Below are positions 8,705-18,628 of a DNA stretch of 18,759 nucleotides, in pieces (position 1 is the first letter of the stretch; every line of letters begins with the position of its first letter). A program made the translations under genes and the position numbers. Under the pieces are notes generated by a model. The model was given only the letters and a program-made list of their open reading frames with translations. It had not been told where the DNA came from and ran no database searches. The DNA is from Entrophospora sp. SA101 (Eukaryota > Glomeromycota > Glomeromycetes > Entrophosporales > Entrophosporaceae). Location of the stretch: positions 4,564-23,322 of the forward strand of contig CAUDNR010000444.1 in NCBI GenBank assembly GCA_958430865.1, in the 5' to 3' direction.

Positions 8705-10609
8705 ATGTTCTTTGAGATTTGTTTTGTTTGTGGATGTAAAAAAAAATTATGTGGTGGAACAAAAGCATAGTACCACTTTTCATGCAAAGGTACTCGATTA
8801 GTTGTTTTTGTGTCAAATTTCCCTCAATTTTTACTATGTATGACACACTCATTTATTCACAGATCATCAATTAACTGTTCTCAATTTGGTACAAACATGT
8901 AATGAAGTGAAAAATAGCCATCTTTTAGCAGAAGGGATGATATGTGGTTTAAGCTTATTAGAAGAAAATCCAGAACTTTATAAGAATATTGCAAAGAAAA
9001 CATTAATTTTTATACCTTTGATGATACTGAATATCAAGTTGAGCTTACATTGGATCAGAAAAACCTCATAAAAGAAATTGTTTTAAATGGCAATTTTAAT
9101 ATCAAATTAAATGATCAAAATCACTTGTTACATTTAGCAATGATCAATTTAGCTAAAGATTTTAAAGAGATTTGGGAAATAAAATCATATGACCTACTGT
9201 AAATGAAAATAGCTATGCCCATCAAGTAATCAATAAGATTACGAGTTTCCTTTTTTCTGACATCAATAATGTTGAATCAAGATGGTAATTACTACTTGCA
9301 ATATTTAATGTAAATATTGAGAATAATATATATTGTAAGATAGTAAAAGAGGGACTGACCTAGAGTCCAAGCTGAATGCAATTAATTAAATTTACTGTGT
9401 TGGTCACGTGATTTGGAAGATAAACCAAATATTTAGACTGCGCAAAGCATTGTAATTGGAGGGAAGTTCCTTGTAGACAAAAGGGCATCACAATAGAATT
9501 CTTAGAACACTTATCTTATCTATAATATTAGCCATATTACTTATTTTATAATCTTATTTATATTTTATCATTCAGATGATGTAAATATTTGTATGAATTA
9601 ATAATTCAACTTTAGTATATTTTATTGAATGGAATCATGTAAAGGTCATGTTATTTGTATAACTTCAATAGTTATAAATAAGCTTGAAATTGTCCAGCTT
9701 GGAATAATTATGTATATATAATCATGTCCATAATAATAATAATTCACTTCATAATTTATTAAATAAACTTTCTTTGTGAATACCTTTTAATATTACATTA
9801 TTGAATAATGTATCCAAGAGGACACCCTTAGGACTTATAGATGTATATATATAGAATGTCGTGTGCAGCTGGAGGATAAAACAGAGGAGACCTACCAGAA
9901 TTCTTCTGCAATAATAAGGGCAGTTAGTGGCCAACACTAATATTATAAAAGGAAAACTAGCTAGTAAAGTAAAGGAAAGTAAGGTTTTAGAGTTTGCTAT
10001 TAACAAAAGCATTAGTAAATGGCTAGTGTCATAATAGAATTCATAGTGTCAAACTTGGACCACTTGCTTGCAATATTAACTATATATATACATAATATTT
10101 TAGGAATGGCTCTCCTTCACAATCAACTCTATATAGAAATCTAGATGATCAAAATTTGATTAGATGTCCTGATGCATTTTATTTTGTGGAAAATTATCCG
10201 ATCAATTATGAGTTTCTATATTCAGAATTTAGTAATGGTCCATGGTCAAACAACTCTAGTCACAAAAGTCATGTTCATGAAGACTTTTTCAGATTAAATC
10301 AATTTGTTAAGGACTCCTATAAGCTTATTCATTATTTTTTAAAGAACAATAATTTAAAAAGTGGTGAAAAAATTTGGGGAATTAAATATCCATCTGATTT
10401 AAATGAATCAGCAGAATCTTTAATCCAGCTATGTGAAAAACCGTTATTGCTCAAAAGAAACCATAAATTATATTAACGATCTTAACAATGCAATTCTTCA
10501 AACTTTTCAAACTGTTGTAACTAGACCAACTACACCACCTCAAGCCAAAAGAATAAAACTGGAACCAGGTTCTGGTAATAGTGTTTTCACAACAATGAGT
10601 TCACCTTGA
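8705..10609 (+). pseudogene. Broken multi-exon gene with Cys-rich N-terminus, family not recognised
   Basis: Part 1 (8705-8789) reads MFFEICFVCGCKKKLCGG, an in-frame TAG at 8768, then YHFSCK: a zinc-binding-like cluster C-x2-C-x-C-x4-C...H-x3-C. A 73-nt intron (8790 GTACTC to CACAG 8862) joins in phase to DHQLTVLNLVQTCNEVKN and on to ELYKNIAK. A frameshift near 8997 leads to INFYTFDDTEYQVELT and LHLAMINLAKDFKEIWEIK; a second shift near 9192 leads to PTVNENSYAHQVINKITSFL and then a TAG at 9355. After a 750-nt non-coding block, an acceptor at 10103 opens NGSPSQSTLYRNLDDQN, FSNGPWSNNSSHKSHVHEDF and GEKIWGIKYPSDL. A last frameshift near 10430 leads to NRYCSKETINYINDL and a tail TPPQAKRIKLEPGSG ending at TGA 10609. 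At least three shifts and internal stops mark it as degenerate. It may belong to an expanded lineage-specific family. I assign no function. Confidence 0.6.
9396..9797 (+). mobile_element. Possible solo LTR inside the broken gene
   Basis: Starts TGTGTTGGTCACGTGATTTG and ends AATACCTTTTAATATTACA, so it has TG...CA ends, with an AATAAA near 9762 and a short AT-rich promoter-like stretch, in the style of fungal LTRs. It falls within the non-coding block that separates two coding parts of the pseudogene. I found no convincing 5-bp target duplication, no primer-binding site and no retroelement coding sequence. The larger block 9306-10066 is flanked by CTTGCAATATT at 9295-9305 and 10067-10077, which could be an alternative insertion scar. 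Confidence 0.3.
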
Positions 10610-10778
10610 TTTTTTATTTATTACCAGCAATAATGTTAATAAAAATTAGTTATTATAAAAGTAATATAAATAAATATAATAAACAGGATTTAATATTTTA
10701 ATTTAATATTAATAAAGTGCATCTAGTTTGTTTTATTACAGCTTCATTAGAATTGTTAGCTGAAATATATAATTTCAA

Positions 10779-10870
10779 CAGATATTTAGACATTTCAACT
10801 GTCAAAATATACTCATCAAGGCTATTTGGTTTGCTGTAATGTTGAAAATGTCTAAATATCTAAATATCTG
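10779..10870. repeat. Small imperfect hairpin
   Basis: The arm CAGATATTTAGACATTTCAAC (positions 10779-10799) is complementary to 10841-10870, which carries one extra 8-nt ATATCTAA-type unit; the loop is about 41 nt. It lies about 170 nt past the stop of the broken gene. It could be a small MITE or an RNA hairpin. Confidence 0.5.
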
Positions 10871-11144
10871 GGATACTTGTGTTTAAATTTAAACTTACAC
10901 TCCTTCCATTCAATTACAAGAACATTTGTCATGATATTAAGAACACAATGACAATATGTCCCATAATAGATTTGATGTAAATGAGTTTCATATATATAGT
11001 AATAGTACTTGAGAAAAAACAAAAATAACAGATGGGTGATTTTAATAATCACATTACTAAATTTTGACCCCTGAAATTTTGGTAATACAAATGTTCACTT
11101 TGTCTGGTTTTGTTGCAGCATGCCCCATTTAATTATTGGGTATA
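10871..11144. other. Spacer before the Tc1-type element
   Basis: AT-rich sequence with no coding or structural signal that I can support. It ends in the TA dinucleotide duplicated by the transposon. Confidence 0.5.
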
Positions 11145-12091
11145 CACTCACTAGACAAAAGTCGGGCGCATTTTTAAACAAAAATTGTGCAAAAACGCAC
11201 ACAATAAAAACACAAATAACTTATATCATTTTGTAGCCTAGGTTCTCAAAATTTTGCATGCAAAATTTAAAACTTTTATTATGCCTAAAAAAATAACAGT
11301 TAAAAAAATAAAAAATCCGACAAAAAAATTTTTCCGAAAATTTTTCTGACAAAAAAAAATTTAATTGAACAAAATCGTATTTAATAACCAAGCTCGAATT
11401 TTTGGCATGTGATAACAAACGTCTTGAATAAGTATCTATGTTGATTTGAATTTTTTTGTAAACAAACATCATTTTTAATAAATTTTTGAACAATTCTTTT
11501 GAAAAATTTTAAACTCAAAATGTAACCCTTAAGTGAAAGTCAACATGGTGAAATCATCGGTCTATATAAAAATAATGTACCAAACCACAAAATAACTAAA
11601 ATTGTTGGTGTTCATAGGAAAACAGCGACTCGTACTATTCAAAATTACATTGATAGAAGAGATCTCGTTACAAAAAATCGAAGTGGCCGTCCTAAATTAA
11701 CAAATGATGTCCTGATTAAATTGATTGAGAGTATGCCAAGGAGAGATGAAGCAGTCATTGAAAATAGTGGATGGCCAACAAGATATTAATATTATTATTT
11801 ACTTTGTTTATCGAATTTTAAATTTTTTGGTATGACTATATTTTTCAACAATCATTTTTTTTGAAGAAAAAAAAAATAGTCAATTTTGGTGATCCTGTTT
11901 TGTCAAAAAAATTTTGGTCGAAATTTTCTTTTTTTAATCATTGGTTTAATAAAAACATTAAAGATGTGAAATTTTGCATATATAATTTGGTGAACCTAAG
12001 TTGCAAAACAATGTTTTCTATTTAATTATTATTAAGTATGTTTTTGCGCAATTTTTGTTTAAAAATGCGCCTGACTTTTGTCTAGTGAGTG
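11145..12091 (+). mobile_element. Non-autonomous Tc1/mariner-type DNA transposon (947 bp)
   Basis: The left end (11145-11200) and the reverse complement of the right end (12036-12091) match at nearly every base: CACTCACTAGACAAAAGTC, then a GGCGCATTTTTAAACAAAAA block. More degenerate similarity reaches about 135 nt inward, through TAGGTTC and TGCAAAATTT. TA flanks both sides (11143-11144 and 12092-12093), the target duplication of Tc1/mariner insertions. The interior carries a transposase ORF reduced to its DNA-binding start and its last residues. The close agreement of the inverted repeats suggests fairly recent movement, presumably helped by a full-length relative elsewhere. Confidence 0.9.
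11520..11789 (+). pseudogene. Internally deleted Tc1-type transposase (HTH joined to C-terminal tail)
   Basis: Frame: ATG, TAA at codon 2, then open to TAA 11787-11789. It reads PLSESQHGEIIGLYKNN, then VPNHKITKIVGVHRKTATR (helix-turn-helix of the Tc1 N-terminal type), RDLVTKNRSGRPKLTND (the GRPK AT-hook-like linker typical of Tc1), and immediately LIESMPRRDEAVIENSGWP-TRY, which resembles the extreme C-terminus of full-length Tc1-type transposases. The catalytic DDE domain is wholly absent (about 88 open codons against roughly 340 in full-length relatives). The deletion joint keeps the frame. The early stop means that an intact product would need another start or readthrough. No excision activity is possible from this copy. 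Confidence 0.85.
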
Positions 12092-12703
12092 TATATTATA
12101 AATTAATTCATAAGCTTTTTGGATATAAATAAATTCTATGCCAAATTTTGTATATGTGTGTGTGTATATATATTATATTACTTCTTTATCTGCTTATCAT
12201 TCACTCACTATTATAATTGTTTTAATTTCATTCCACTATTGCTTGTAAATAATTCTAATATGATTGGAACTATAAAAATGAATAAATTATTGAGAATTTG
12301 TTGCAACATTTAATTTTGTAAAAGCATACTTTGAATAAATACTTAGCAAATAGTTTTTAAATTATCTTTTGCTTCATTCTCTATTGCATTTAACATATTT
12401 ATCTCAGTAAGTGCAGCAAATGAGCAAGGTGCAATTGATCTTGACATTTTATGTGTTTATCTACTAAAGTTCAAAAGAGAAAAAAAAACCTTAAATTTAA
12501 ACTCCTGGCACTTAAATTTCTTTAAATTTATGTGAAGGCTTACTTTGAACAAATTAATAGGTTTTTGTAAATTTTTAGTAGATTATGAAAAGGCAAGTTT
12601 AATTCTGTTTATTTCGATTATTATTGTTATTTTATTTTTTTTAAAAAAGATTTTCAAAAGGCAGCAAAGTATCACGTTAACTTGTTTGCCACACATATAA
12701 ATT
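12092..12703. other. AT-rich spacer after the transposon
   Basis: It holds a short TG/TA microsatellite (near 12150-12175) and AT-rich sequence. The open frame at 12119-12313 is low-complexity and opens by chance. No gene supported. Confidence 0.5.
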
Positions 12704-12776
12704 GATTGGCAAAGGAGTTCCAATTTTTCTAGATTCGATTTCCAAATTTGGTAATAATCCTGACTGAATTTTGAGA
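12704..12776 (-). repeat. Dispersed repeat A, copy 2 (inverted relative to copy 1)
   Basis: The reverse complement matches 7719-7781 through TACCAAATTTGGAAATC and TCTAGAAAAATTGGAAC. The minus-strand frame starts MFSKFSQDYYQIWKSNLEKL and runs on for some 65 codons before decaying into low complexity, so this copy is slightly longer on the coding side. Family unknown. Confidence 0.65.
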
Positions 12777-12876
12777 ACATATTGCTTTTTTATGTATTAC
12801 ACAATCATGCATGCCATGCTACGCAAGACCAAAAATTTATCTATTTTAGCATATGTTGACATTAAAATTAAGTTGG

Positions 12877-12994
12877 TTTGCGATCTTCAAAAACACGTGA
12901 CTAAAAATTTTTTATTGCATTTTTGATTGGAATATTTTTTCTCAAAATTGGCGTCATGGCACAAAAAGTTCAGCGACTAAGTGACTTGCACCAT
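12877..12994 (+). repeat. Dispersed repeat B, copy 1 (left of the HMG gene)
   Basis: About 118 nt matching the reverse complement of 18629-18746: a CGATCTT start, CACGTGA, a TTATTGCATTTTTGATTG block, TTTTTTCTCAAAATTG, GGCACAAAAAGTTCAG and GACTAAGTGACTTGCACCAT. Differences are scattered substitutions and small indels. No open frame. The element end is not defined, because similarity stops at CACCAT on one side and near CGATC on the other. Confidence 0.75.
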
Positions 12995-14283
12995 AGTTGG
13001 CATTTTGCGCCCTGCTATGTATATAATTTCTGCGTAAATGTTTACTGTGGCTGAAATGCTTGTTGTGACTGTCGCGAAGATCCTTAATATTTAAAACACG
13101 TTTATATAATTAATTGATAAATTTAATGATATTCATATACGAATAACTTTGCATGGCGTAAAACAACTACTGAACTGTGATAAATTTACGTGTCGCTCTA
13201 ACGAAAGAAAGCATTTAAATGTTCAATATTAATATATAGTATATAATATAATATGCATTGTCGTGTTCTACGTGCCGAAGGTGACGAAAAACTAAATCGA
13301 GAACGATTAGAATAAAATACACGTGAATTTTTATTATCAAACAAAGTACATTTAAAAATAAATGAATATAAATTCCATTCGATCCTATTTGATTACACAT
13401 GAAAATTTATTTTTAACAGTCTCACTTTACTTATTTATTTTTAATAAAATTTTCCTCCTCAAATTTTAGGAATAAAATCCATAATAATATGAACAATAAA
13501 AGAATTTTAATATTTTTCAGATTGAAGAAATTCTTTTTTAAAAAATAAAATTGATTTTTTCTTTTACCATTGTTGTTTATCGCCAATTGTTTTGGATATT
13601 TAGTAATTTTTTCTAAATAAAGTTGTAAAGTAAAAAACAAAATACTTTGTTATTTGTCAAAGAATATTTTTTAAAAAAATTTAATTAATTAATCAATCAA
13701 TAATGATGATGATTTTTTTCCCTCATATAATAAATAAATAATTCAAATCCAAAAAAAAATATTCAAAGATTAGTCGGCTAGAAATCAACCAATCACAATA
13801 ACAGCAATAATTCATCATTCACTTTTACTAAAAATTTTAGTTTCTAAATTTATCGAATATTTTTTAAGAGTAAAAAAAAGCCCTTCTTACAATTAATTTT
13901 AATAAAAACTCCTTTTTAAATTTTATTTCAAAATGTATATAATTGGTACTGATTATTTCTTTGATGAATGTTAATAAGAATTACGTTCCTTTTGTTCATG
14001 TCTCCGAATGTGATTTAGTTTGAATTTTACTATTATTACTATTACTGTTGCTTCTATTTATTTATTATTATTATTATTATTTAAAACACGTGCTTTTTAA
14101 TATCATAAATTCATCTCGTTCATTATATAAATTGTTCGCTCATTTTATTTTATTTTTTAAAAAATTTTTTTTTTGAAAATTCTTACCAAATAATAATATA
14201 ATAATAATAATAACAACACCAACAACAACAATAATAAACAGCGATAATAAAAAGTTAGTCAATAATAATAATCAATAATTAAA
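12995..14283. other. 5' flank of the HMG-box gene
   Basis: AT-rich intergenic sequence with CACGTG-like E-boxes (13325 region CACGTGAA, 14088 CACGTGC), an ATT microsatellite near 14065-14085 and AAT/AAC microsatellites just before the start codon (14190-14275). The small open frames on the minus strand here are low-complexity and are not supported as genes. Confidence 0.5.
14124..14131 (+). promoter_or_regulatory. Candidate TATA box of the HMG-box gene
   Basis: TATATAAA about 153 nt upstream of the ATG, downstream of a CACGTG E-box at about 14088. In such AT-rich sequence this is only positional support. Confidence 0.3.
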
Positions 14284-16081
14284 ATGCCCAAGGTAATTAA
14301 TAAATCATCAGCAATAACAACAACGTCGTCGTCAACAATCAACAACAATAATAGTAGTAATAATAATAATGATTCATTATCAAATAATTTAAGTTATCAA
14401 CAATTTATTTCTCCTTATGAATCATCAATTACAGCTCAAGATAAACATAATACTATTCATATTAACCTTAACAATAATTTACCATCATTATCATCTCCTT
14501 CATTATCATCTTCGTCATCTTCGACTTCGTCTTCTCTGACAATCGATCAACAAAATTCTTTAAATTTTCTATCTTCGTTAACTGCAGAACAAATTCCATT
14601 TCCTGATACCAACTTTATAAAACGGCTGTTAGAAAATTCACGTAAATCAAAATTATCTCGTAAAACCAAAAAAAATGATCCGCCGCGCCCACCAAATGCA
14701 TTTTTTTTATTTAGAAACTCGGTTCATTTCTACTTAAGTTCCTTGAATCTAAAAGTTCCGCAAATTTCAACAACTTCTGGCAAATTGTGGTTCGAAGCAA
14801 CAGAAGAAACAAAAACAAAATATAGTAAATTGCAATCAATTGCTAAAATTTTACATTTAGAAATGTACCCAGGTTATGTTTATAGACCAAGAAAGAATTT
14901 ACATATTAGTAATGCTAATAATAACAATAATACTAATAATAATAATAATAATAATACTAATGATGATGATGATGAAGCTATTATGATTGGTATTAGCGGG
15001 GGTGAGGATGAAGATGATAATGATAATAAGGAATTAAATGATAAAGTAAATTTGATTAGGAAAAAAAGGAATTATAAAAGAAATAATAACAATTATAATA
15101 ATAATAATTATTATTATTATAATAATGATTATAATCATAATAATAATCATAATAGTAATAATAATAATAATAGTAGTAGTAGTAGTATTCAACATATTTA
15201 TGATTCTTCTTCATCTTCCAATGATTTATTATTAATTGAAGCACCCAATATTTCTTCTTCTTCTTCCTCTTCTTCTTTTCATCCTTCTGGCACCCAATCT
15301 TCACGACCTTATATTTCCTCCCCTCCCAACAGCAATATTAGAAATAACATTATTAGCAATAACATCATCAGTAATAATAACAATAATAACAATTTAACAT
15401 GCTTACCACAATTAACAATTATGCCACATGTTCAAAGATTTAACAACGAAAATAACAATAATGTTGGTGAAGAATTTAATTCAATTTTAAATTACCAAAC
15501 CAATTTTAATAATATCGTTAACGAAACTTTAACCACGAAACCTTCCATTATTCTTTCAACCGATTTTACACCGCCATCACAAAATTATCGTTGTAATAAT
15601 CATAATGTTAATGATGGTGGTGATAATGATGGTGATAATGCGACTAGTAATAATATTAGCAATGGCATTAGTAATAATGACAATTCAACAATTCCAATAC
15701 GTATACACAACAACAACAATAATAACCAAATGTCTTCTTCTTACCATGAAATGATTCCTTTTGATCATCATCACCAGCTGCAACATCATCACCAATTGCA
15801 TCATCTACGACTACATCATCACCAACTACGTCACCAACAATCATTAATTGATCCGATTTTATTGTCAGATTCATCTTCCGTAAATATACAAAAACCATCT
15901 TCATCCACTAACACAACCACTATGATAAATGATAATAATAATATCGTCAATATTAAAAGTAAAGAAAAAGATGGGAGTCATCCAATCGCTTCAATAGATT
16001 CATTAATGATAAATCGGTCGTTTAATAGTGGTGAAAGATGTACTGCTAATAACAATCGTAGTAATGTTTATTTAGGAATTC

Positions 16082-16134
<53 letters not shown>

Positions 16135-16185
16135 AATAATGAAACCAATCATTTCAATAGTTGGATAAAATGGGAAGAATTATAA
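14284..16185 (+). CDS. MATA-type HMG-box transcription factor with poly-Asn/Gln/His/Ser tracts
   Basis: Single-exon ORF of 633 residues starting at AAAATGCCC, the first ATG after in-frame stops. One HMG box lies at about 133-204: PPRPPNAFFLFRN (minor-groove-inserting first helix), then KLWFEATEETKTKYSKL and a closing YPGYVYRPRK, the hallmark ending of MATA_HMG domains. A basic stretch (RKSKLSRKTKK, about 119-129) just before the box may act as nuclear localisation signal. Outside the box the protein is low complexity: Asn and Ser runs, an acidic patch DDDDEAIMIG...EDEDDNDN, a His/Gln block (HHHQLQHHHQLHHLRLHHHQ) and 18 Gln (600-617). These proteins bind DNA in a nuclear role; fungal relatives control mating type or sexual development, and glomeromycotan genomes carry many copies, so a mating role is not implied. 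AATAAA occurs at 16218. The long tracts are encoded by near-pure AAT, CAA and TCT/TCA repeats. Confidence 0.9.
16081..16134 (+). repeat. Uninterrupted CAA repeat (18 units) in the HMG-box gene
   Basis: Eighteen consecutive CAA codons encode the C-terminal polyglutamine tract. A pure trinucleotide array like this is expected to vary in length between strains or nuclei. Confidence 0.95.
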
Positions 16186-16991
16186 ATAAATGTTTATTTA
16201 AATGTTTAATTATTAATAATAAAATTTTTAATTTCTCGTCAATTAAGAATATAAATTTTTTTCCAAAGTAAAAAGAAAGTAGCAGTACCTTGTATTAATA
16301 AAAACACATTTGAGCATTTATCGAATTTGCTAAATCAAGTTCCGTCCTTTCTGCGCCGGAAATATATCTACACGCAATAATGGTCGTGACATTTCTTAAC
16401 AATAGGAAAATAATATATTACAATCATTCCTATTTAATAAATACCGTTATAATTTAGAATATCGCCGTTATTGAAATGGTTTAATTCGCAATCTTTTTGG
16501 AAAGAAACCGTGGGTCAAGATACTTACTTATCTTAAATACAATTAAACTTTATAGATTCTTATTTTATTAATTTTTTTTACTGGAGCTTGGATCCGGGCA
16601 TGAATATTGCTATAATAATAATTTAAATAAATGGATATTACTAAGTAGGATTCATAATAGTAATACATTTTATAATGGATCTCTTTTAGTATTAATGAAT
16701 TTTTATCAGGCCGAATATTACTATCCGTTCAAATAGTAATAGTAAGTACTAATCGCGTTATAACGAATTTAAAAAAAGGTGATAATAAAATTGTTCAATT
16801 ATATTTTATCCAAATTTCCAAATAAAAAGATGAATGCGAACAATAATAATAAAATTGTTTAAAAAGATAACATGAACAATAAATCCAAAGAAATCTGTAT
16901 AAATAAAGATTTCCTTTTATCAAATTCTTATATGTTCATATTAGAATAAATATTTCTCCTAAACCTAAACTAATAATAATATTATAATTAG
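16186..16991. other. Spacer between HMG-box gene and coiled-coil gene
   Basis: It contains the HMG gene 3' end (AATAAA at 16185 and 16218) and AT-rich sequence. A slightly CG-richer patch around 16335-16380 (TTCTGCGCCGG) shows no gene or RNA that I can recognise. A short frame at 16872 (MNNKSKEICINKDF) could be a first exon of the downstream gene but is unproven. Confidence 0.4.
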
Positions 16992-18300
16992 GATAGAGAA
17001 ATTGATGATTTTAAAAAAGAGAGGGATAATGATCATAGAGTTGCAGAGGATAAGATTAATTATTTTTCTCCACAAGTGAAAAGACAACTCGGAGAAATTC
17101 ATGAACTTCAAGAAAAAAAAAAAAGAATTGGAGGACAATACCAATACACCTCGATCTGGCAAAATTAACATCAAGAACCAATATGAAAAAGTAAAAAGAC
17201 AATTATTCGAGGAAAATAACAATACGCAAATGTTAGAAAATGAGTTTGATGTAACCAATTAGTATTTATATTACAAATATTGATTTTCTTCTGTCACATT
17301 ATTTATTCTAAATCATATATATAAATTATCAATTCATAAAGATGAAATTCTAGCTACAAAAGCAAGACCAATGAACTAGAGCAAAAATGTCTTCAGGTAA
17401 TTCAAAATATATTTTCTGAACAATATTTTATAATATTATTCTATAATAATGCATTATATAAATATTTAATAAAGATACTGAAATCCTTACAACAAAGGTA
17501 TGACAATCTACCAGTTGAATCAAATAATGATAATAATAGTAACATACTTACAGCTGAAGTTACAAAATAGTTTCACATCAAGAAGTGCTCCTAATGACAC
17601 AGGAACATCTATTAGGCCTATGAGCCACCCACCAGCCACTCCAATTAGTTAATTGATGCTAGTGTGATTAATACAATCATTTAACACCTGGTAATCTTTT
17701 TTAAATGGTTTTTTAATGCATTAATATGTGGATACTCCAACTGTTCCCGTAATTGTAAATGGGTTTTCATCTCCTATTTCAACTGTTCCTGCAACTGACT
17801 ATACATCTAATGTTGCAAATTTTTCTATTGCTGGTACCACATCCATGTCCATAAATGAATCAATAATCATTGGAAATTTAAGGCAATCATTAGATCAACA
17901 GAATAAGAATGTCATTGAATTGGTACCTATGTATTATTATGTGATAAAAAATAATATTAATATTGTATATATAAATATATTAAAAATACCATCATAATGA
18001 TAATAATAATTCAAGGCAAAAACTTAATTAATTATCTGAAGAAAAAAAAGAAAACAAAAAATTGTCAGAAGCATTAGATGATTTAAACAAAAAAATCAAA
18101 GAATATGTAAATAAATTTATACTCCTATTATGTAATATTTTTATAATATCATTGTTTGTAATAATGGATTAACAATTTTGGGTACCAAAAGTTTAAGAAA
18201 GAAGAGATGAGATCTCAAAAACACTTGATAAGTGTAATAATTTATCAATACAACTTAATTTAAGAAATGAAGAAATTAAATGAAGAAGTAACACACTCTT
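16992..18300 (+). pseudogene. Decaying multi-exon coiled-coil protein gene, family not recognised
   Basis: After the acceptor AATTAG (16991) a frame reads DREIDDFKKERDNDHRVAED, then VKRQLGEIHELQEKKK. A run of A residues at 17114-17125 then shifts the frame; one base fewer would continue ELEDNTNTPRSGKINIKNQ and YEKVKRQLFEENNN to 17262. Further exon-like pieces follow: YKSKTNELEQKCLQ before a GTAATT donor (17396); ILKSLQQRYDNLPVE from 17476, then SFTSRSAPNDTGTSIRPMSH in another frame; DTPTVPVIVNGFSSPIS through NLRQSLDQQNKNVIEL at 17728-17922; EEKKENKKLSEALDDLNKK near 18042; and ISKTLDKCNNLSIQLN near 18210. Glu/Lys/Leu heptad-like composition suggests a coiled coil with Ser/Thr/Pro linkers. Several pieces cannot be spliced in phase, so I call it degenerate. 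A functional gene with assembly errors in homopolymers remains possible. Confidence 0.45.
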
Positions 18301-18628
18301 AAGATATATTATATATAAATATAAGTTTATCCATTTATCTCGATTTTATTTACTACATATATATATATATATAATTTTTTTTTATAGGTACAAGTCTTCA
18401 TCAATTTAATGAATATTTAACACAGTTAACAGTTGGTAATGATTAAAATCTATTTTGGAGAAAAAACTAATGATTTGAGATTTCTACAATTAATAATCAA
18501 TGATTTTAATTTTATAATAATAAAAAGAAAACAAAGATCACGGTTTGATATAGGGTTTGACCCACACTGTGATTGACTTATTGGAGACAATCTTTCTAAA
18601 TTTGGTGATTTTTCATTGCATTTCTAAT
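18301..18628. other. AT-rich spacer before repeat B copy 2
   Basis: TA microsatellite near 18355-18375, otherwise AT-rich. The final part (18538-18600, with CACGGTTTGATATAGGG) is slightly less AT-rich and may already belong to the repeat that follows, but it has no match at copy 1. Confidence 0.4.

Noticed and set aside
9749..10012. 87-codon minus-strand frame with hydrophobic segments
   Set aside because: Antisense within the non-coding block of the broken gene, AT-rich composition, no family signal.
11221..11493. 90-codon minus-strand frame rich in Phe/Lys
   Set aside because: Falls in the inner terminal inverted repeat and adjacent spacer of the Tc1-type element; low complexity.
15056..15304. 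Antisense frames over the HMG gene (poly-Tyr at 15056-15304, Asp/Val-rich at 15668-15904)
   Set aside because: Antisense readings of AAT/AAC and CAT repeats of the HMG-box gene.
14284..16185. Reading the HMG-box gene as a mating-type locus
   Set aside because: Only one HMG gene with no typical mating-locus neighbour is visible, and MATA-HMG genes are thought to be numerous in this group; locus identity cannot be claimed.
16965..17258. 97-codon minus-strand hydrophobic frame
   Set aside because: Antisense of the coiled-coil exon; Glu/Lys codons read backwards give Phe/Leu/Ser.
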